Shown here piece after piece: positions 10,569 through 19,447 of a stretch of 60,461 nucleotides of DNA. Origin of the DNA: Rhodoplanes serenus (lineage in GTDB: Bacteria > Pseudomonadota > Alphaproteobacteria > Rhizobiales > Xanthobacteraceae); contig CAMAWG010000008.1 of assembly GCA_945861855.1 (NCBI GenBank), positions 1 through 60,461 of the forward strand, written 5' to 3'. Numbering within the stretch: the stretch's first letter is position 1; the number at the start of each line of letters is the position of its first letter. A model generated the notes under the pieces. It was not told the DNA's origin. It did not search any database and saw only the letters and a program-made list of their open reading frames with translations. The position numbers and the translations under genes are program-made.

Positions 10569-11342
10569 TTATCCCGTTGTCAAAACCGTCTTCCCCGGCC
10601 ATTTGCACAGGTCGGCGATCACGCATTTCTCGCAGAGCGGCCGCCGCGCCAGACAAATGTAGCGCCCGTGCAGGATCAGCCAGTGATGCGCGTGCATCAT
10701 GTATTTCTCGGGGATCGCTTCGAGCAGCTTCAATTCCACCGCCAGCGGGTCCTTGCCCGGTGCCAGCCCCGTGCGGTTGCCGATGCGGAAGATATGCGTG
10801 TCCACCGCCATGGTCGGGTGGCCGAAGGCGATGTTGAGCACGACGTTGGCGGTCTTGCGGCCGACGCCGGGCAGCTCCTGCAGCGCCTCGCGCGTGTTGG
10901 GCACCCGGCCGCCATGCTCGGCGATCAGCTTGTGCGACAGCCCGATCACGTTCTTCGCCTTGGTGCGGAACAGGCCGATGGTCTTGACCAGCTCGCGGAC
11001 GCGGTCCTCGCCCAGCGCCGCCATCTTCTCCGGCGTGTCGGCGAGCGCAAACAGCGCCGGCGTCGCCTTGTTCACGCCGGCGTCGGTGGCCTGCGCCGAC
11101 AGCACGACGGCGACCAGGAGCGTGAACGGGTTGACGTGATGCAGTTCGCCCTTGGGCTCCGGCATCGCCTCCTGGAAGCGGCGGAACGCCTCTTCGACTT
11201 CGGCCGGGCTCCACGGTTTGGTCTTGCCGTGCAAGGCCTTGTCGTCGGCCTTGGCGCGGGCCTTTGCAGGCTTCACCCTGGCGGCCTTGCCCTTTTTGGC
11301 TTTCTTCAGCGCCTTGGCGGCTTTGGTCGATTTCTTGGCCAT
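10569..11342 (-). CDS. nth: Endonuclease III
   Basis: Bifunctional DNA glycosylase and AP lyase that removes oxidised pyrimidines in base excision repair. The 257-residue protein has the helix-hairpin-helix ELPGVGRKTANVV with catalytic Lys163, catalytic Asp181 in VDTHIFRIGNR, and the C-terminal 4Fe-4S motif with Cys at 230, 237, 240 and 246 (C-x6-C-x2-C-x5-C). About 40 Lys/Ala-rich residues precede the conserved core, longer than in E. coli Nth (211 residues). The extension is in good frame and may be a DNA-binding tail; a shorter start cannot be excluded. Confidence 0.95.
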   Translation of the reverse strand: MAKKSTKAAKALKKAKKGKAARVKPAKARAKADDKALHGKTKPWSPAEVEEAFRRFQEAMPEPKGELHHVNPFTLLVAVVLSAQATDAGVNKATPALFALADTPEKMAALGEDRVRELVKTIGLFRTKAKNVIGLSHKLIAEHGGRVPNTREALQELPGVGRKTANVVLNIAFGHPTMAVDTHIFRIGNRTGLAPGKDPLAVELKLLEAIPEKYMMHAHHWLILHGRYICLARRPLCEKCVIADLCKWPGKTVLTTG

Positions 11343-11365
11343 CTCTGCCCTATATTGAGGTCAGC

Positions 11366-11886
11366 ATGACCGCACAGAGCACCGCCGACAACGACCCCGG
11401 TTCCGAGCCCACGCTTTTTTCGGGATCATCACGCCGCATCGCTCGCTGTCGGGCCAGGGCTTCCTCCTGGTGATGGCGCAGGTCGGGGGCTTCAGCTTCA
11501 TCTGCGGCATGTTCTTCTTCTGGCTCGGCGCGTGGCCGGTGATCGGCTTCCTCGGGCTCGACGTTGTTCTGGTCTACTGGGCGTTCCGCGCCAACTACCG
11601 CGCCGCCGCGGCCTTCGAGCAGGTCACCGTGACGCCGTCGGAGCTTCGGCTGCGCCGCGTCAGCCATCGCGGCGAGGTCGCCGAGTGGACGCTGAACCCG
11701 CTGTGGACCAAGCTCGACCGCGAGACCAACGAAGAGTTCGGATTGCTCAAGCTGTTCCTGGTGTCGCGCGGCCGCAAATTTTCGGTCGCAGGCTTCCTCT
11801 CGCCGGGGGAGCGCGAAAGCTTCGCCTCTGCGCTGTCGGCGGCGCTCGGCGAGGCGCGGCGGGGGCCGACGCGGACACTGGTTTAG
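11366..11886 (+). pseudogene. DUF2244 membrane protein, frameshifted near the N-terminus
   Basis: From about 11422 the frame reads GIITPHRSLSGQGFLLVMAQ, then two membrane segments (SFICGMFFFWLGAW and VIGFLGLDVVLVYWAF) and TPSELRLRRVSHRGEVAEW, the DUF2244 family pattern. The natural ATG at 11366 (MTAQSTADNDPGSEPTLF) is in another frame. The frames would join as PTLFSGIITPHRSL if one base were restored around 11415-11424, where there is a run of six T followed by CGGG. Function of the family is unknown. Either a real frameshift or a homopolymer sequence error. A GTG at 11470 could give a 138-residue product without the first part. Confidence 0.75.
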
Positions 11887-11926
11887 GATCAGAAATCGGG
11901 TGGGCTGGCCGCTCCCGGCGGCCTAG

Positions 11927-12835
11927 ATGGAGAGCATGATGATGGAGAACGCCATGCTCTCGCCCGAACGCCTTTCCGATCTCGCGCCGCTGTCCAGCGC
12001 CGCCGCCGACTACGACGTCGTGCGCCGCGCCATCGCCCACATCAAGGGCAACTGGCGCGCGCAGCCGGAGATCGAACAGATCGCCGAGGCGGCCGGCGTC
12101 ACCCCGACCGAACTGCACCATCTGTTCCGCCGCTGGGCCGGATTGACGCCGAAGGCTTTTCTTCAGGCGCTGACGCTGGACAGCGCGCGCAATCTCCTGC
12201 GCGATTCCGCGAGCGTGCTCGACGCCTCCTACGAGGTCGGGCTGTCCGGCCCCGGCCGGCTGCACGACCTGTTCGTCACCCACGAGGCGATGTCACCCGG
12301 CGAATGGAAGACCGGCGGCGAGGGGCTGACGATCCACTACGGCTTCCATCCCGCCGTGTTCGGCACCGCGCTGGTGATGGCGACGGATCGCGGCCTCTGC
12401 GGGCTCGCGTTCGCCGATCCCGGCGAGGAAAAGGCGGCGATCGCCGACATGCGCCGCCGCTGGCCCCGGGCGAAGTACGTCGAGGACTCCGCCCGCACCG
12501 CGCCGCTCTGCGCGCGCATCTTCGACAGGAAGCTCTGGCGCGAGGACCGGCCGCTCCGCGTGGTGCTGATAGGGACCGACTTCGAGGTGCGGGTGTGGGA
12601 GACGCTGTTGCGCATCCCGATGGGCCGCGCCACCACCTATTCCGATATCGCCGGCAACATCGGCCGGCCGAAAGCCTCCCGCGCGGTCGGCGCTGCGGTC
12701 GGAAAAAACCCGATCAGCTTCGTGGTGCCCTGCCACCGCGTGATCGGCAAATCCGGCGAGCTCACCGGCTATCACTGGGGCATCACCCGCAAGCGCGCCA
12801 TGCTGGGCTGGGAGGCGGGGACGGTGGCGGCGTAA
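11927..12835 (+). CDS. AraC-type HTH fused to methylated-DNA--protein-cysteine methyltransferase
   Basis: A 302-residue Ada-like protein. Residues about 25-115 form an AraC-type helix-turn-helix domain (VTPTELHHLFRRWAGLTPKAFLQ). The C-terminal 170 residues are an O6-alkylguanine-DNA alkyltransferase with acceptor Cys269 in VPCHRVIG and the preceding IGRPKASRAVGAAVGKNP. The N-terminal zinc-binding Ada domain that accepts methyl groups from phosphotriesters is absent, so regulation by that route is unlikely. Several Met codons cluster at the start (11927, 11939, 11942, 11954); the first is given. It stands alone between divergent repeats. Confidence 0.9.
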   Translation: MESMMMENAMLSPERLSDLAPLSSAAADYDVVRRAIAHIKGNWRAQPEIEQIAEAAGVTPTELHHLFRRWAGLTPKAFLQALTLDSARNLLRDSASVLDASYEVGLSGPGRLHDLFVTHEAMSPGEWKTGGEGLTIHYGFHPAVFGTALVMATDRGLCGLAFADPGEEKAAIADMRRRWPRAKYVEDSARTAPLCARIFDRKLWREDRPLRVVLIGTDFEVRVWETLLRIPMGRATTYSDIAGNIGRPKASRAVGAAVGKNPISFVVPCHRVIGKSGELTGYHWGITRKRAMLGWEAGTVAA

Positions 12836-12840
12836 CGAGC

Positions 12841-13010
12841 CTCGTGTCCCGGGCGCGGCGCAGCACAAGCGAAGCGAAGTGCTGCGCTGCAGACCCGGGA
12901 CCGTTCCAAGCTCCGAGTCCGTAACGGTCCCGGATCTGCGGTGCACCGCCATAGCGCGTCAAAGACGCGCGTAACCGCGCTAATGGCGCTGCACCGCGTC
13001 CGGGACACGA
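12841..13010. repeat. Palindromic intergenic repeat, family B
   Basis: A 170-base element starting CTCGTGTCCCGGGCGCGGCG and ending CACCGCGTCCGGGACACGA. The two ends are mutually complementary, and internal segments such as GACCCGGGACC and GGTCCCGGATC also pair. A second copy is at 40234-40373. It fills the gap before gpmI and leaves about 45 bases for a promoter. Confidence 0.82.
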
Positions 13011-13055
13011 AGCTGTGCAATTGCTCGCCGCTCGTTTCATCGCTATCTAGCGGCG

Positions 13056-14591
13056 ATGACCGATACAAAGCAGAAGCGCCGCCCCGTCATGCTGGTCGTC
13101 CTCGACGGCTGGGGCTGGCGCGAGGAAACTGCCGACAACGCCGTCCGCCAGGCCAGAACGCCCAGCTTCGACCGCCTGTGGGCCAACGGCCCGCACGCCT
13201 TCCTGCGAACCGACGGCCGCGAGGTCGGGCTGCCGCCCGGGCAGATGGGCAACTCCGAGGTCGGCCACCTCAACATCGGCGCCGGCCGCGTGGTGATGCA
13301 GGATCTGCCGCGCATCGCCGACGCCATCGCCAGCGGCGAGATCAAGCAGGCCGAGGCGCTGACCGGCCTGATCGCGGCGTTGAAAAAGAGCGGCGGCACC
13401 TGCCACCTGATCGGCCTCGTCTCGCCCGGCGGCGTGCATTCGCACCAGGACCACGGCGCGGCGCTGGCCAAAATCCTCATCGATGCCGGCGTGCCCACGG
13501 TGGCGCACGCCATCACCGACGGCCGCGACACGCCCCCGCAATCGGCCGGCGAGGACCTCAAGCGTTTCGCCGCGGCGCTGCCGAAATCGGTGCCAGTCGC
13601 CACCGTAATCGGCCGCTACTACGCCATGGACCGCGACAAGCGCTGGGAGCGCGTGGGCCTGGCCTACAACGCCATCGTCGAGGCCGAGGGCCCGCGCTTT
13701 CCCGACGCGCAGGCGGCCATCGCCAACGCCTATGCGAAAAAGCAGTTCGACGAATTCATCGTGCCGGCCGCGATCGGCGATTATCGCGGCATCAGGGACG
13801 GCGACGGCGTGCTGTGCTTCAACTTCCGCGCCGACCGGGTGCGGGAAATCCTGGGCGCGATGCTCGATCCGGATTTCTCCGGCTTTCCGCGCAAGCGCAG
13901 AATCGAGTTCGCGGCGGCGGTCGGGATGGCGCAGTACAGCGAGCACCTCGACACGCTGATGCAGACAATCTTCGCGCCGCAGAGCTTTCCGAACATTCTC
14001 GGCGAGGCCGTGGCCAACGCCGGCCGCACGCAATTGCGCATGGCGGAGACCGAGAAATATCCGCACGTCACTTATTTTCTCAACGGCGGCCGCGAGGAGC
14101 CTTATCGCGGCGAGGACCGCATCATGGTGCCCTCGCCCAAGGTCGCGACCTACGACCTGCAGCCGGAGATGTCGGCGCCGGAACTGACCGCCAAGGCGGT
14201 GGAGGCGATCGACTCCGGCCGATACGACATGATCGTGCTCAACTTCGCCAACCCCGACATGGTCGGCCACACCGGCAGCCTTTCCGCCGCGATCAAGGCG
14301 GTGGAGGCGGCCGATACGGGCCTGGGCAAGATCGCGGACGCGATTGCGAAGGCGGGCGGCGCGCTGCTCGCCACCGCTGACCACGGCAACTGCGAATTGA
14401 TGCGCGATCCGGATACCGGCGGCCCGCACACCTCGCACACCACCACTCCGGTGCCGCTCCTGCTCGCGGGCGGCGGCGAAGTGAAGCTTGCCGACGGCCG
14501 GCTCGCCGACCTCGCGCCGACTATCCTGGAATTGATGGAACTGCCGCAGCCCAACGAGATGACCGGCACATCGCTGCTGCGGGGGAACTGA
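13056..14591 (+). CDS. gpmI: 2,3-bisphosphoglycerate-independent phosphoglycerate mutase
   Basis: Interconverts 3- and 2-phosphoglycerate in glycolysis and gluconeogenesis using two Mn ions. The 511-residue protein has the alkaline-phosphatase-fold metal site LVVLDGWGW at the N-terminus, the phosphoserine nucleophile Ser67 in MGNSEVGHLNIGAG, TDGRDTPP, and late metal ligands in NFANPDMVGHTG and TADHGNCE. Length matches the family. It is flanked by a family B repeat and a convergent unrecognised gene, so it is probably monocistronic. Confidence 0.97.
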   Translation: MTDTKQKRRPVMLVVLDGWGWREETADNAVRQARTPSFDRLWANGPHAFLRTDGREVGLPPGQMGNSEVGHLNIGAGRVVMQDLPRIADAIASGEIKQAEALTGLIAALKKSGGTCHLIGLVSPGGVHSHQDHGAALAKILIDAGVPTVAHAITDGRDTPPQSAGEDLKRFAAALPKSVPVATVIGRYYAMDRDKRWERVGLAYNAIVEAEGPRFPDAQAAIANAYAKKQFDEFIVPAAIGDYRGIRDGDGVLCFNFRADRVREILGAMLDPDFSGFPRKRRIEFAAAVGMAQYSEHLDTLMQTIFAPQSFPNILGEAVANAGRTQLRMAETEKYPHVTYFLNGGREEPYRGEDRIMVPSPKVATYDLQPEMSAPELTAKAVEAIDSGRYDMIVLNFANPDMVGHTGSLSAAIKAVEAADTGLGKIADAIAKAGGALLATADHGNCELMRDPDTGGPHTSHTTTPVPLLLAGGGEVKLADGRLADLAPTILELMELPQPNEMTGTSLLRGN

Positions 14592-14714
14592 GGATTTCGC
14601 TGCACGCAGCAGGGCCGCAAAAATCCTTCAGCAAGGGAGGTGCGGCATCGAGAAACGCAACCCGTCACCCTACCGGCCGTTTGGCAGGGCTTTGCTATAC
14701 CGTTTGCTCAACGC

Positions 14715-15353
14715 TCACTGAAATCGTTGCACCTTCCAAGAGTCGAACTCTCTCGCGATCCGCACGAGCCAGGTGGGGGCCGTGCCGGTGCTCGCGTCCA
14801 GTTCCGAGACACTATAGACGTACTGGCCGTCCTCCACGAGATGCAGGCCCACCACCCAAATTGCAGCAAAGTCGGTCGTCGGCAGCCGCTTGGCAACCTT
14901 GTTTGGAAACCACCGCGCGCCTCCACCGGCATCCGAGAACACCACCAGCGTCTTCCCGGAGGCGTAGGCCGCCCCGCCTTTCTTCTGCTTGCCTTCTATC
15001 GCCTTCAAGATCAGCGCCTCCACGTCGGGCGGTTCGTCGCCGCGAGCCTTCGGCACCATCACGTGCTCTGTCGGCCACGTCTCTCCTATCGTGGTGTCGC
15101 AAATAATCCCGTCGCCACCGACGGGGTCGCTTGTGAACATGAACCGCTCGGTCCCGGCCTCCGCGTCAGAGACAGCGCAGAGCAGCCAGTTGGCCAACAC
15201 CTCACGGGAAAGCATTTTCCCAAAACGCTTGAAAGGTCTACCGGACTGAAGGTGCTTGCCGTTGCGGATGAACGGCTCCAACTCCTTCAAGGCTATTTTC
15301 AGGTTCTTGAAACGCCTAACGGGGTACTTCATGGCGGAGATGCGGGCAGACAT
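14715..15353 (-). CDS. Unrecognised protein, 212 residues
   Basis: I do not recognise a named family. The product is soluble, with no signal or membrane segment. The N-terminus is basic (MKYPVRRFKNLKIALKELEPF). A central stretch with clustered acidic residues, DPVGGDGIICDTTIGETWPTEH, could suggest a metal-dependent nuclease-like fold, but this is weak. Two hydrophobic strands (TLVVFSD and AAIWVVGLH) follow. An alternative start at 15332 (MKYPV) removes seven residues. It sits alone between gpmI and dapB on the minus strand, next to an inverted repeat, and looks like an accessory insertion. Confidence 0.6.
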   Translation of the reverse strand: MSARISAMKYPVRRFKNLKIALKELEPFIRNGKHLQSGRPFKRFGKMLSREVLANWLLCAVSDAEAGTERFMFTSDPVGGDGIICDTTIGETWPTEHVMVPKARGDEPPDVEALILKAIEGKQKKGGAAYASGKTLVVFSDAGGGARWFPNKVAKRLPTTDFAAIWVVGLHLVEDGQYVYSVSELDASTGTAPTWLVRIAREFDSWKVQRFQ

Positions 15354-15381
15354 ATTATAGGACTATCACACCGCCTCAGTG

Positions 15382-15477
15382 CGTAGGGTGAGTTAGCGCC
15401 GAAGGCGCGTAACCCACCGCTCAAGCGGCTGGCTGCGAAACCGATGGTGGGTTACGGCGCTGTGCGCTAACCTACCC
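15382..15477. repeat. Inverted repeat of the GTGGGTTA type
   Basis: The left part (GTAGGGTGAGTTAGCGCC, GCGCGTAACCCACC) is complementary to the right part (GGTGGGTTACGGCGC, GCGCTAACCTACCC), with an inner GC-rich loop. This resembles the widespread intergenic elements containing GGTGGGTTACG. No other copy is seen in the window. It separates the unrecognised gene from the dapB 3' end. Confidence 0.78.
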
Positions 15478-15495
15478 AGAGGGCCCCTCGGGGCC

Positions 15496-16305
15496 TCAAA
15501 AATCTTTCAGCCCCAGCACATCGGCCATCGAATAGAGCCCCGGCGTCTTCCCCCGCGCCCAGAGCGCCGCGTGCAGCGCGCCGCGGGCGAAGATCATGCG
15601 GTCCTCGGCGCGGTGGATCAGCTCGATGCGTTCGGCGGGACCGGCGAAGATCACGCTGTGCTCGCCGACCACCGTGCCGCCGCGCAGCGACGCAAAGCCG
15701 ATGTCTCCTGGCTTCCGCGCGCCGGTTTCGCCGTCGCGGCCGCGCGCCGAATGCGTGGCGAGATCGATGCCGCGGCCCTCCGCCGCCGCGCGGCCGAACA
15801 TCAGCGCGGTGCCGGACGGCGCGTCGATTTTCTTGTTGTGGTGCATCTCGAAGATCTCGATGTCGAAACTTTCGTCGAGCGTCTTCGCCACCCGCTTGGT
15901 CAGCGCCGCGAGCAGGTTGACGCCGAGGCTCATGTTGCCGGACTTCACGATCACGGCTTGCTTCGCGGATTCCCGGATCTTCGCCTCTTCATCGGCCGAA
16001 TGCCCGGTGGTGCCGACGATATGCACCTTGCCCGCGGTCAGCGCAGCGAAGGCGGTGCTCGCCTTGGGCACGGTGAAATCGATGATGCCGTCGGCTTGGG
16101 CGAGCACGGCCTTCACGTCGGCGCTGAGCTTGATGTTGTTGGCCGGCAGCCCCGCCAGCACGCCCGCGTCCTGACCGAGCAGCGGCGATCCCGCATCCTC
16201 GACCGCGCCCGCGACCACAAGCCCCTTGGTCTCGGCGATGGCCCTGACCAGCGTGCGCCCCATGCGCCCGCCGGCGCCGGCCACGATCAGCCGCATGTCG
16301 GACAT
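15496..16305 (-). CDS. dapB: 4-hydroxy-tetrahydrodipicolinate reductase
   Basis: Reduces the DapA product with NAD(P)H in the diaminopimelate/lysine pathway, in the cytosol. The 269-residue protein has the dinucleotide-binding [13 protein letters not shown] at residues 10-22, the active-site stretch [15 protein letters not shown] with His155/His156 and Lys159, and the cofactor loop IVGTTGHS. Length is standard. DUF1330 genes follow upstream on the same strand with small gaps, so a shared transcript with pyrF and the FMN reductase is possible. Confidence 0.97.
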   Translation of the reverse strand: MSDMRLIVAGAGGRMGRTLVRAIAETKGLVVAGAVEDAGSPLLGQDAGVLAGLPANNIKLSADVKAVLAQADGIIDFTVPKASTAFAALTAGKVHIVGTTGHSADEEAKIRESAKQAVIVKSGNMSLGVNLLAALTKRVAKTLDESFDIEIFEMHHNKKIDAPSGTALMFGRAAAEGRGIDLATHSARGRDGETGARKPGDIGFASLRGGTVVGEHSVIFAGPAERIELIHRAEDRMIFARGALHAALWARGKTPGLYSMADVLGLKDF

Positions 16306-16320
16306 GTGCTTGCTCCCGAT

Positions 16321-16623
16321 TTACGGCTGCGGGCCGTCGTAGCCTTCGACGACAATCAGGTCGGTGATCGCGTTGGCTTGGCGGATTTTCAGATTGGCCT
16401 GATACTCCGGCGAATTGTAGCAGGCCATCGCGGTCGCATAGTCGGGAAACTCGATGACGATGTTGCGCGAACGGCTCTGCCCTTCCAGGCCCTCATGCTT
16501 GCCGCCGCGAACGACGAACTTCGCGCCGAACCTCTTGAAGATCGCCGGGTTCGCCGCCGCGTAGGGCTTGTAGCCCTCCTCGTTGTTCACTTCGACGCGC
16601 CCGACCCAATAAGCCTTTGCCAT
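16321..16623 (-). CDS. DUF1330 single-domain protein
   Basis: A 100-residue protein of the DUF1330 dimeric alpha/beta-barrel (ferredoxin-like) family, with KAYWVGRVEVNNEEGYKPY, GGKHEGLEGQSRSRNIVIEFPDYATAMACYNSPEYQ and a C-terminal IVVEGYDG. Function is not established for the family. It lies 16 bases from the two-domain DUF1330 gene upstream and is clearly a paralogue of it. Confidence 0.88.
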   Translation of the reverse strand: MAKAYWVGRVEVNNEEGYKPYAAANPAIFKRFGAKFVVRGGKHEGLEGQSRSRNIVIEFPDYATAMACYNSPEYQANLKIRQANAITDLIVVEGYDGPQP

Positions 16624-16639
16624 AGGTACCTCCCAGTCG

Positions 16640-17266
16640 TTATTTGCCGTCGTAAGCCTCGATGACGATCAGATCGGCCTCGGCCTTGCCTTTGCGCAAC
16701 GCCAGCGCCTTCCGGTACTCGGGCGAACGGTAGCAGGCCAGGGCCGCGTCGTAGCTGGGAAATTCGAGCACCACGGTGCGGGCGCGCTGCCGGCCCTCCG
16801 TCACCTCGCAGCGCCCGCCGCGGACCAGATACCGCCCGCCGAACGTGCCGAACGGCGTCGCGACGTAGTCCTGATAGGGCTTGTAGCCTTCCGGGTCGTT
16901 CACATCGAGATGGACGATCCAATAGCCCTTGAGTGCGGCGGGAGCCGGCGGCGTGCCGACCGGCGGCGGCTGCGGGCCGTCGTGGCCCTCGACGATCAGG
17001 AAATCGCACTCCGAATGCGGCTCGCGCAGAGGGTGCGCGCGCGAATAGTCCGGCCCGTGATAGTAGGCGATCGCCTCGTCGTAGGAATTGAACTCGCGCA
17101 GCACGTTGCGTCCGCGCATCTTGCCTTCCATCACCTCGCGGCGGCCGCCGCGCGCCAGCAGCCTGGAGCCGAAGCGCTTGTGACCCTCGTCCGCCATCGT
17201 GCGGTAGGCCTGGAAGCCCTCCATGTTGCTGACGTCGAGATGCGGGATCCAATAGCCCTTGGGCAT
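16640..17266 (-). CDS. Tandem DUF1330 protein, two domains
   Basis: A 208-residue protein made of two DUF1330 units: residues about 1-95 (KGYWIPHLDVSNMEGFQAY ... FLIVEGHDGPQ) and about 110-208 (KGYWIVHLDVNDPEGYKPY ... LIVIEAYDG). They are joined by a Pro/Ala-rich linker (PPPVGTPPAPAA). Each unit matches the single-domain neighbour at 16321-16623. A fused pair could fold as an intramolecular version of the usual dimer. The biochemical role is unknown. Confidence 0.88.
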   Translation of the reverse strand: MPKGYWIPHLDVSNMEGFQAYRTMADEGHKRFGSRLLARGGRREVMEGKMRGRNVLREFNSYDEAIAYYHGPDYSRAHPLREPHSECDFLIVEGHDGPQPPPVGTPPAPAALKGYWIVHLDVNDPEGYKPYQDYVATPFGTFGGRYLVRGGRCEVTEGRQRARTVVLEFPSYDAALACYRSPEYRKALALRKGKAEADLIVIEAYDGK

Positions 17267-17278
17267 GATCTGCTCCTG

Positions 17279-17974
17279 TTATCGGGTCGCGCCGGCGATC
17301 TCGGCAACGATCGCCTCGGCCGCGGCTTTGGGGTCGGGCGCTTCCAGGATCGGCCGCCCGACCACCAGATGATCGGCGCCGGCTGAGATCGCGGCCGCGG
17401 GCGTCATGATGCGCGTCTGGTCGCCCTTCTCCGCTCCGGCCGGCCGGATGCCGGGCGTCACCAGCACCATGCCGGCGCTGGCGATGCTGCGAAGCCTCGC
17501 CGCCTCCTCGGCCGAGCACACCAGCCCATCGACGCCGATGTCGCGCGCCTGCGCGGCGCGCTCGGCCACGAGCTCCGGCACGGTGAAGTCGTAGCCGGCG
17601 GCGGCAAGGTCAGCGTCGTCATAGGAGGTCAGCACGGTGACTGCGAGGATGCGCAAGCTCGACCCTTTGCGCGCATCGACCGCCGCATGCATGGTCTGCG
17701 GATAGGCGTGCACGGTGAGGAAGGTAGCGCCGAGCTTGGCCACGCTCTCGACGCCTTTGGCGACGGTGTTGCCGATGTCATGCAGCTTGAGATCGAGGAA
17801 CACCCGCTTGTCGGCGCGGATGAGCGTCTCGGCAAAGCTCAGCCCCCCGGCGAAGGCCAACTGATAGCCGATCTTGTAGAACGACACCGAGTCGCCGAGC
17901 CGCGTCACCAGCGCCTCGGCGGCGGCGACCGACGGCAGGTCGAGCGCAACGATCAGGCGGTCGCGAACATTCAT
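17279..17974 (-). CDS. pyrF: Orotidine 5'-phosphate decarboxylase
   Basis: Last step of de novo UMP synthesis, in the cytosol. The TIM-barrel protein (231 residues) carries the catalytic tetrad region [14 protein letters not shown] (Asp61, Lys63, Asp66), with GYQLAF upstream and the phosphate-binding [14 protein letters not shown] and VVGRPI near the end. ATG at 17974 overlaps the stop of the upstream FMN reductase as TGATG; a GTG one codon earlier is the alternative. The overlap suggests translational coupling. Confidence 0.96.
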   Translation of the reverse strand: MNVRDRLIVALDLPSVAAAEALVTRLGDSVSFYKIGYQLAFAGGLSFAETLIRADKRVFLDLKLHDIGNTVAKGVESVAKLGATFLTVHAYPQTMHAAVDARKGSSLRILAVTVLTSYDDADLAAAGYDFTVPELVAERAAQARDIGVDGLVCSAEEAARLRSIASAGMVLVTPGIRPAGAEKGDQTRIMTPAAAISAGADHLVVGRPILEAPDPKAAAEAIVAEIAGATR

Positions 17975-18555
17975 CACGCCATCTCCCGGGCCGCATCGGC
18001 GAGCCGCGCCACCACGCGCTTGAGCGAGGCCGCGGCGCGCTCCTCCTTCAGATTGTCCATCTCGTCGAACGCTTCGCTCGCACGAAACACCGTGATCTGC
18101 TCCGGCAGCACCAGCGCGCCGCAGCCGAGCTCCAATACCTGGCGCAGCGCCATCAGTGAGCGCAGCGCCCCATAGGGCGAATCGGACGCGCCGCCGAGCG
18201 CAAAGGCGCAGTTCTTGAACACCGCGAGCGGCGTCTCCCCGCGCTCGCGCACCCGCGAGATCCAGTCGATGGTGTTTTTCAAGAGCGGCGTCACCGAGGC
18301 GTTGTATTCCGGGCTGGCGATGAAGACGCCCTGATGCTCCGCTATCGTCTGCTTGAGCCTGCGCGCATTGGACGGCGCGCCAGACTCGGCCTCCAGATCG
18401 CCGTCGTAGATCGGCATCGGATAGTCTTCGAGGGAAATGCGGGTGACGTCGGCGCCGGTCAGCGCCAGCTCCTTGGCCGCCAGCGCCGCGAGCCGCGCAT
18501 TGTGCGAGCCGGTGCGGATCGAGCCGGCGAAGACGAGGATTTTAGGAACAGGCAT
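17974..18555 (-). CDS. NADPH-dependent FMN reductase family protein
   Basis: A 193-residue flavodoxin-like protein. The FMN phosphate loop is [14 protein letters not shown] (residues 10-23), and the diagnostic [21 protein letters not shown] follows near 90-110. Family members reduce FMN, quinones, azo dyes or chromate with NAD(P)H. The true substrate is not visible. It is the first gene of a pair with pyrF (TGATG overlap), an arrangement without an obvious biochemical link. Confidence 0.88.
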   Translation of the reverse strand: MPVPKILVFAGSIRTGSHNARLAALAAKELALTGADVTRISLEDYPMPIYDGDLEAESGAPSNARRLKQTIAEHQGVFIASPEYNASVTPLLKNTIDWISRVRERGETPLAVFKNCAFALGGASDSPYGALRSLMALRQVLELGCGALVLPEQITVFRASEAFDEMDNLKEERAAASLKRVVARLADAAREMA

Positions 18556-18586
18556 GGGCGGTTCTCAGCACGCCTCATCATACGCG

Positions 18587-18702
18587 GTCATTCCGGCCGA
18601 GCGAAGCGAGAGCCGGAATCCATAACCCCGGTTTCGATGAAATTGGAAACGCAGGGGTTATGGATTCCGGGTTCGCGTGCTTCGCACGCGCCCCGGAATG
18701 AC
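18587..18702. repeat. Palindromic intergenic repeat, family C
   Basis: Begins GTCATTCCGGCCGAGCGAAG and ends CGCCCCGGAATGAC. Inner arms GGAATCCATAACCCC and GGGGTTATGGATTCC pair perfectly. A second full copy is at 56600-56712 and a short relative at 26434-26476. It lies between two minus-strand genes and can form a strong hairpin in either transcript. Confidence 0.85.
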
Positions 18703-18709
18703 CGCGGGG

Positions 18710-19345
18710 TTAGTTCTTCCGATAGACCCACACCCGCGCCGGCGGCAGGTTCTGCCAGATCAGTTCGGCGGCATGGGCGGCCACCTCGGGACGCTTCGGG
18801 ATCGGCGTCACCATGGCATAGGTGAACTGCACAAACGGCGCGTGGGGCGCCATCAGCTCGAAGGCTTCGTCGATCAACCGAATCCGCTGCTTGAACGGCT
18901 TGGTCTGCAGCGGCAGGCCCGACACTACGGCGGCGGCCGGCTCGCGCAACAATCCGCCCAGCAGATGCTGGATGCGGTAGGCATCGCCCTGGATCACGGT
19001 CGCTTCCGGATAGCGGGTGCGCAACAGGCGGCAGAACGAGGGGTTGAATTCAACCAGCACGAGGCGCGACGGCTCGATGCCACGCGCCACCAGCGCCTTG
19101 GTCACCGCGCCGGTGCCGGAGCCGAGCTCTATGACGGGGCCGGTGGTGTCCGGATCGACGCAACGCGCCATCGCCCGCGCCAGCATCTTCCCCGACGGGG
19201 TGACCGCCCCCATCGAAAGCGGCTTGTCGATCCATGACCGGATGAAAGCCACCTCGTCCAGGAAGCGGAGAGCACTCTTCCGCTCCAAAAGACGGATCCG
19301 CCTTTCGATCTTTTTTTCAAGCATCTGTAAGGCGAGCAATGGCAT
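18710..19345 (-). CDS. SAM-dependent methyltransferase, PmtA/KsgA-like
   Basis: A class I methyltransferase of about 211 residues with motif I VIELGSGTGAVTKALVARG and a KsgA-like layout. The conserved first segment LDEVAFIRSWIDKPLSMGAVTPSGKMLARAMA and the post-motif SGLPLQTKPFKQRIRLIDEAF match the rhizobial phospholipid N-methyltransferase (PmtA) group, which converts phosphatidylethanolamine to phosphatidylcholine. That substrate is inferred from family resemblance. Starts at 19345 (MPLLALQ) or 19324 (MLEKKIERR) are both possible; the longer upstream frame looks noncoding. Confidence 0.78.
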   Translation of the reverse strand: MPLLALQMLEKKIERRIRLLERKSALRFLDEVAFIRSWIDKPLSMGAVTPSGKMLARAMARCVDPDTTGPVIELGSGTGAVTKALVARGIEPSRLVLVEFNPSFCRLLRTRYPEATVIQGDAYRIQHLLGGLLREPAAAVVSGLPLQTKPFKQRIRLIDEAFELMAPHAPFVQFTYAMVTPIPKRPEVAAHAAELIWQNLPPARVWVYRKN

Positions 19346-19447
19346 GGGGAAATTCGACTTTACGCACAGCGGTACGCTGGACCTGTAATCGGTAAAGGCC
19401 CGGGGGCCGGGGGTCAAGGCGGGATGCAGCCGGCATCGGCTCTGGTA

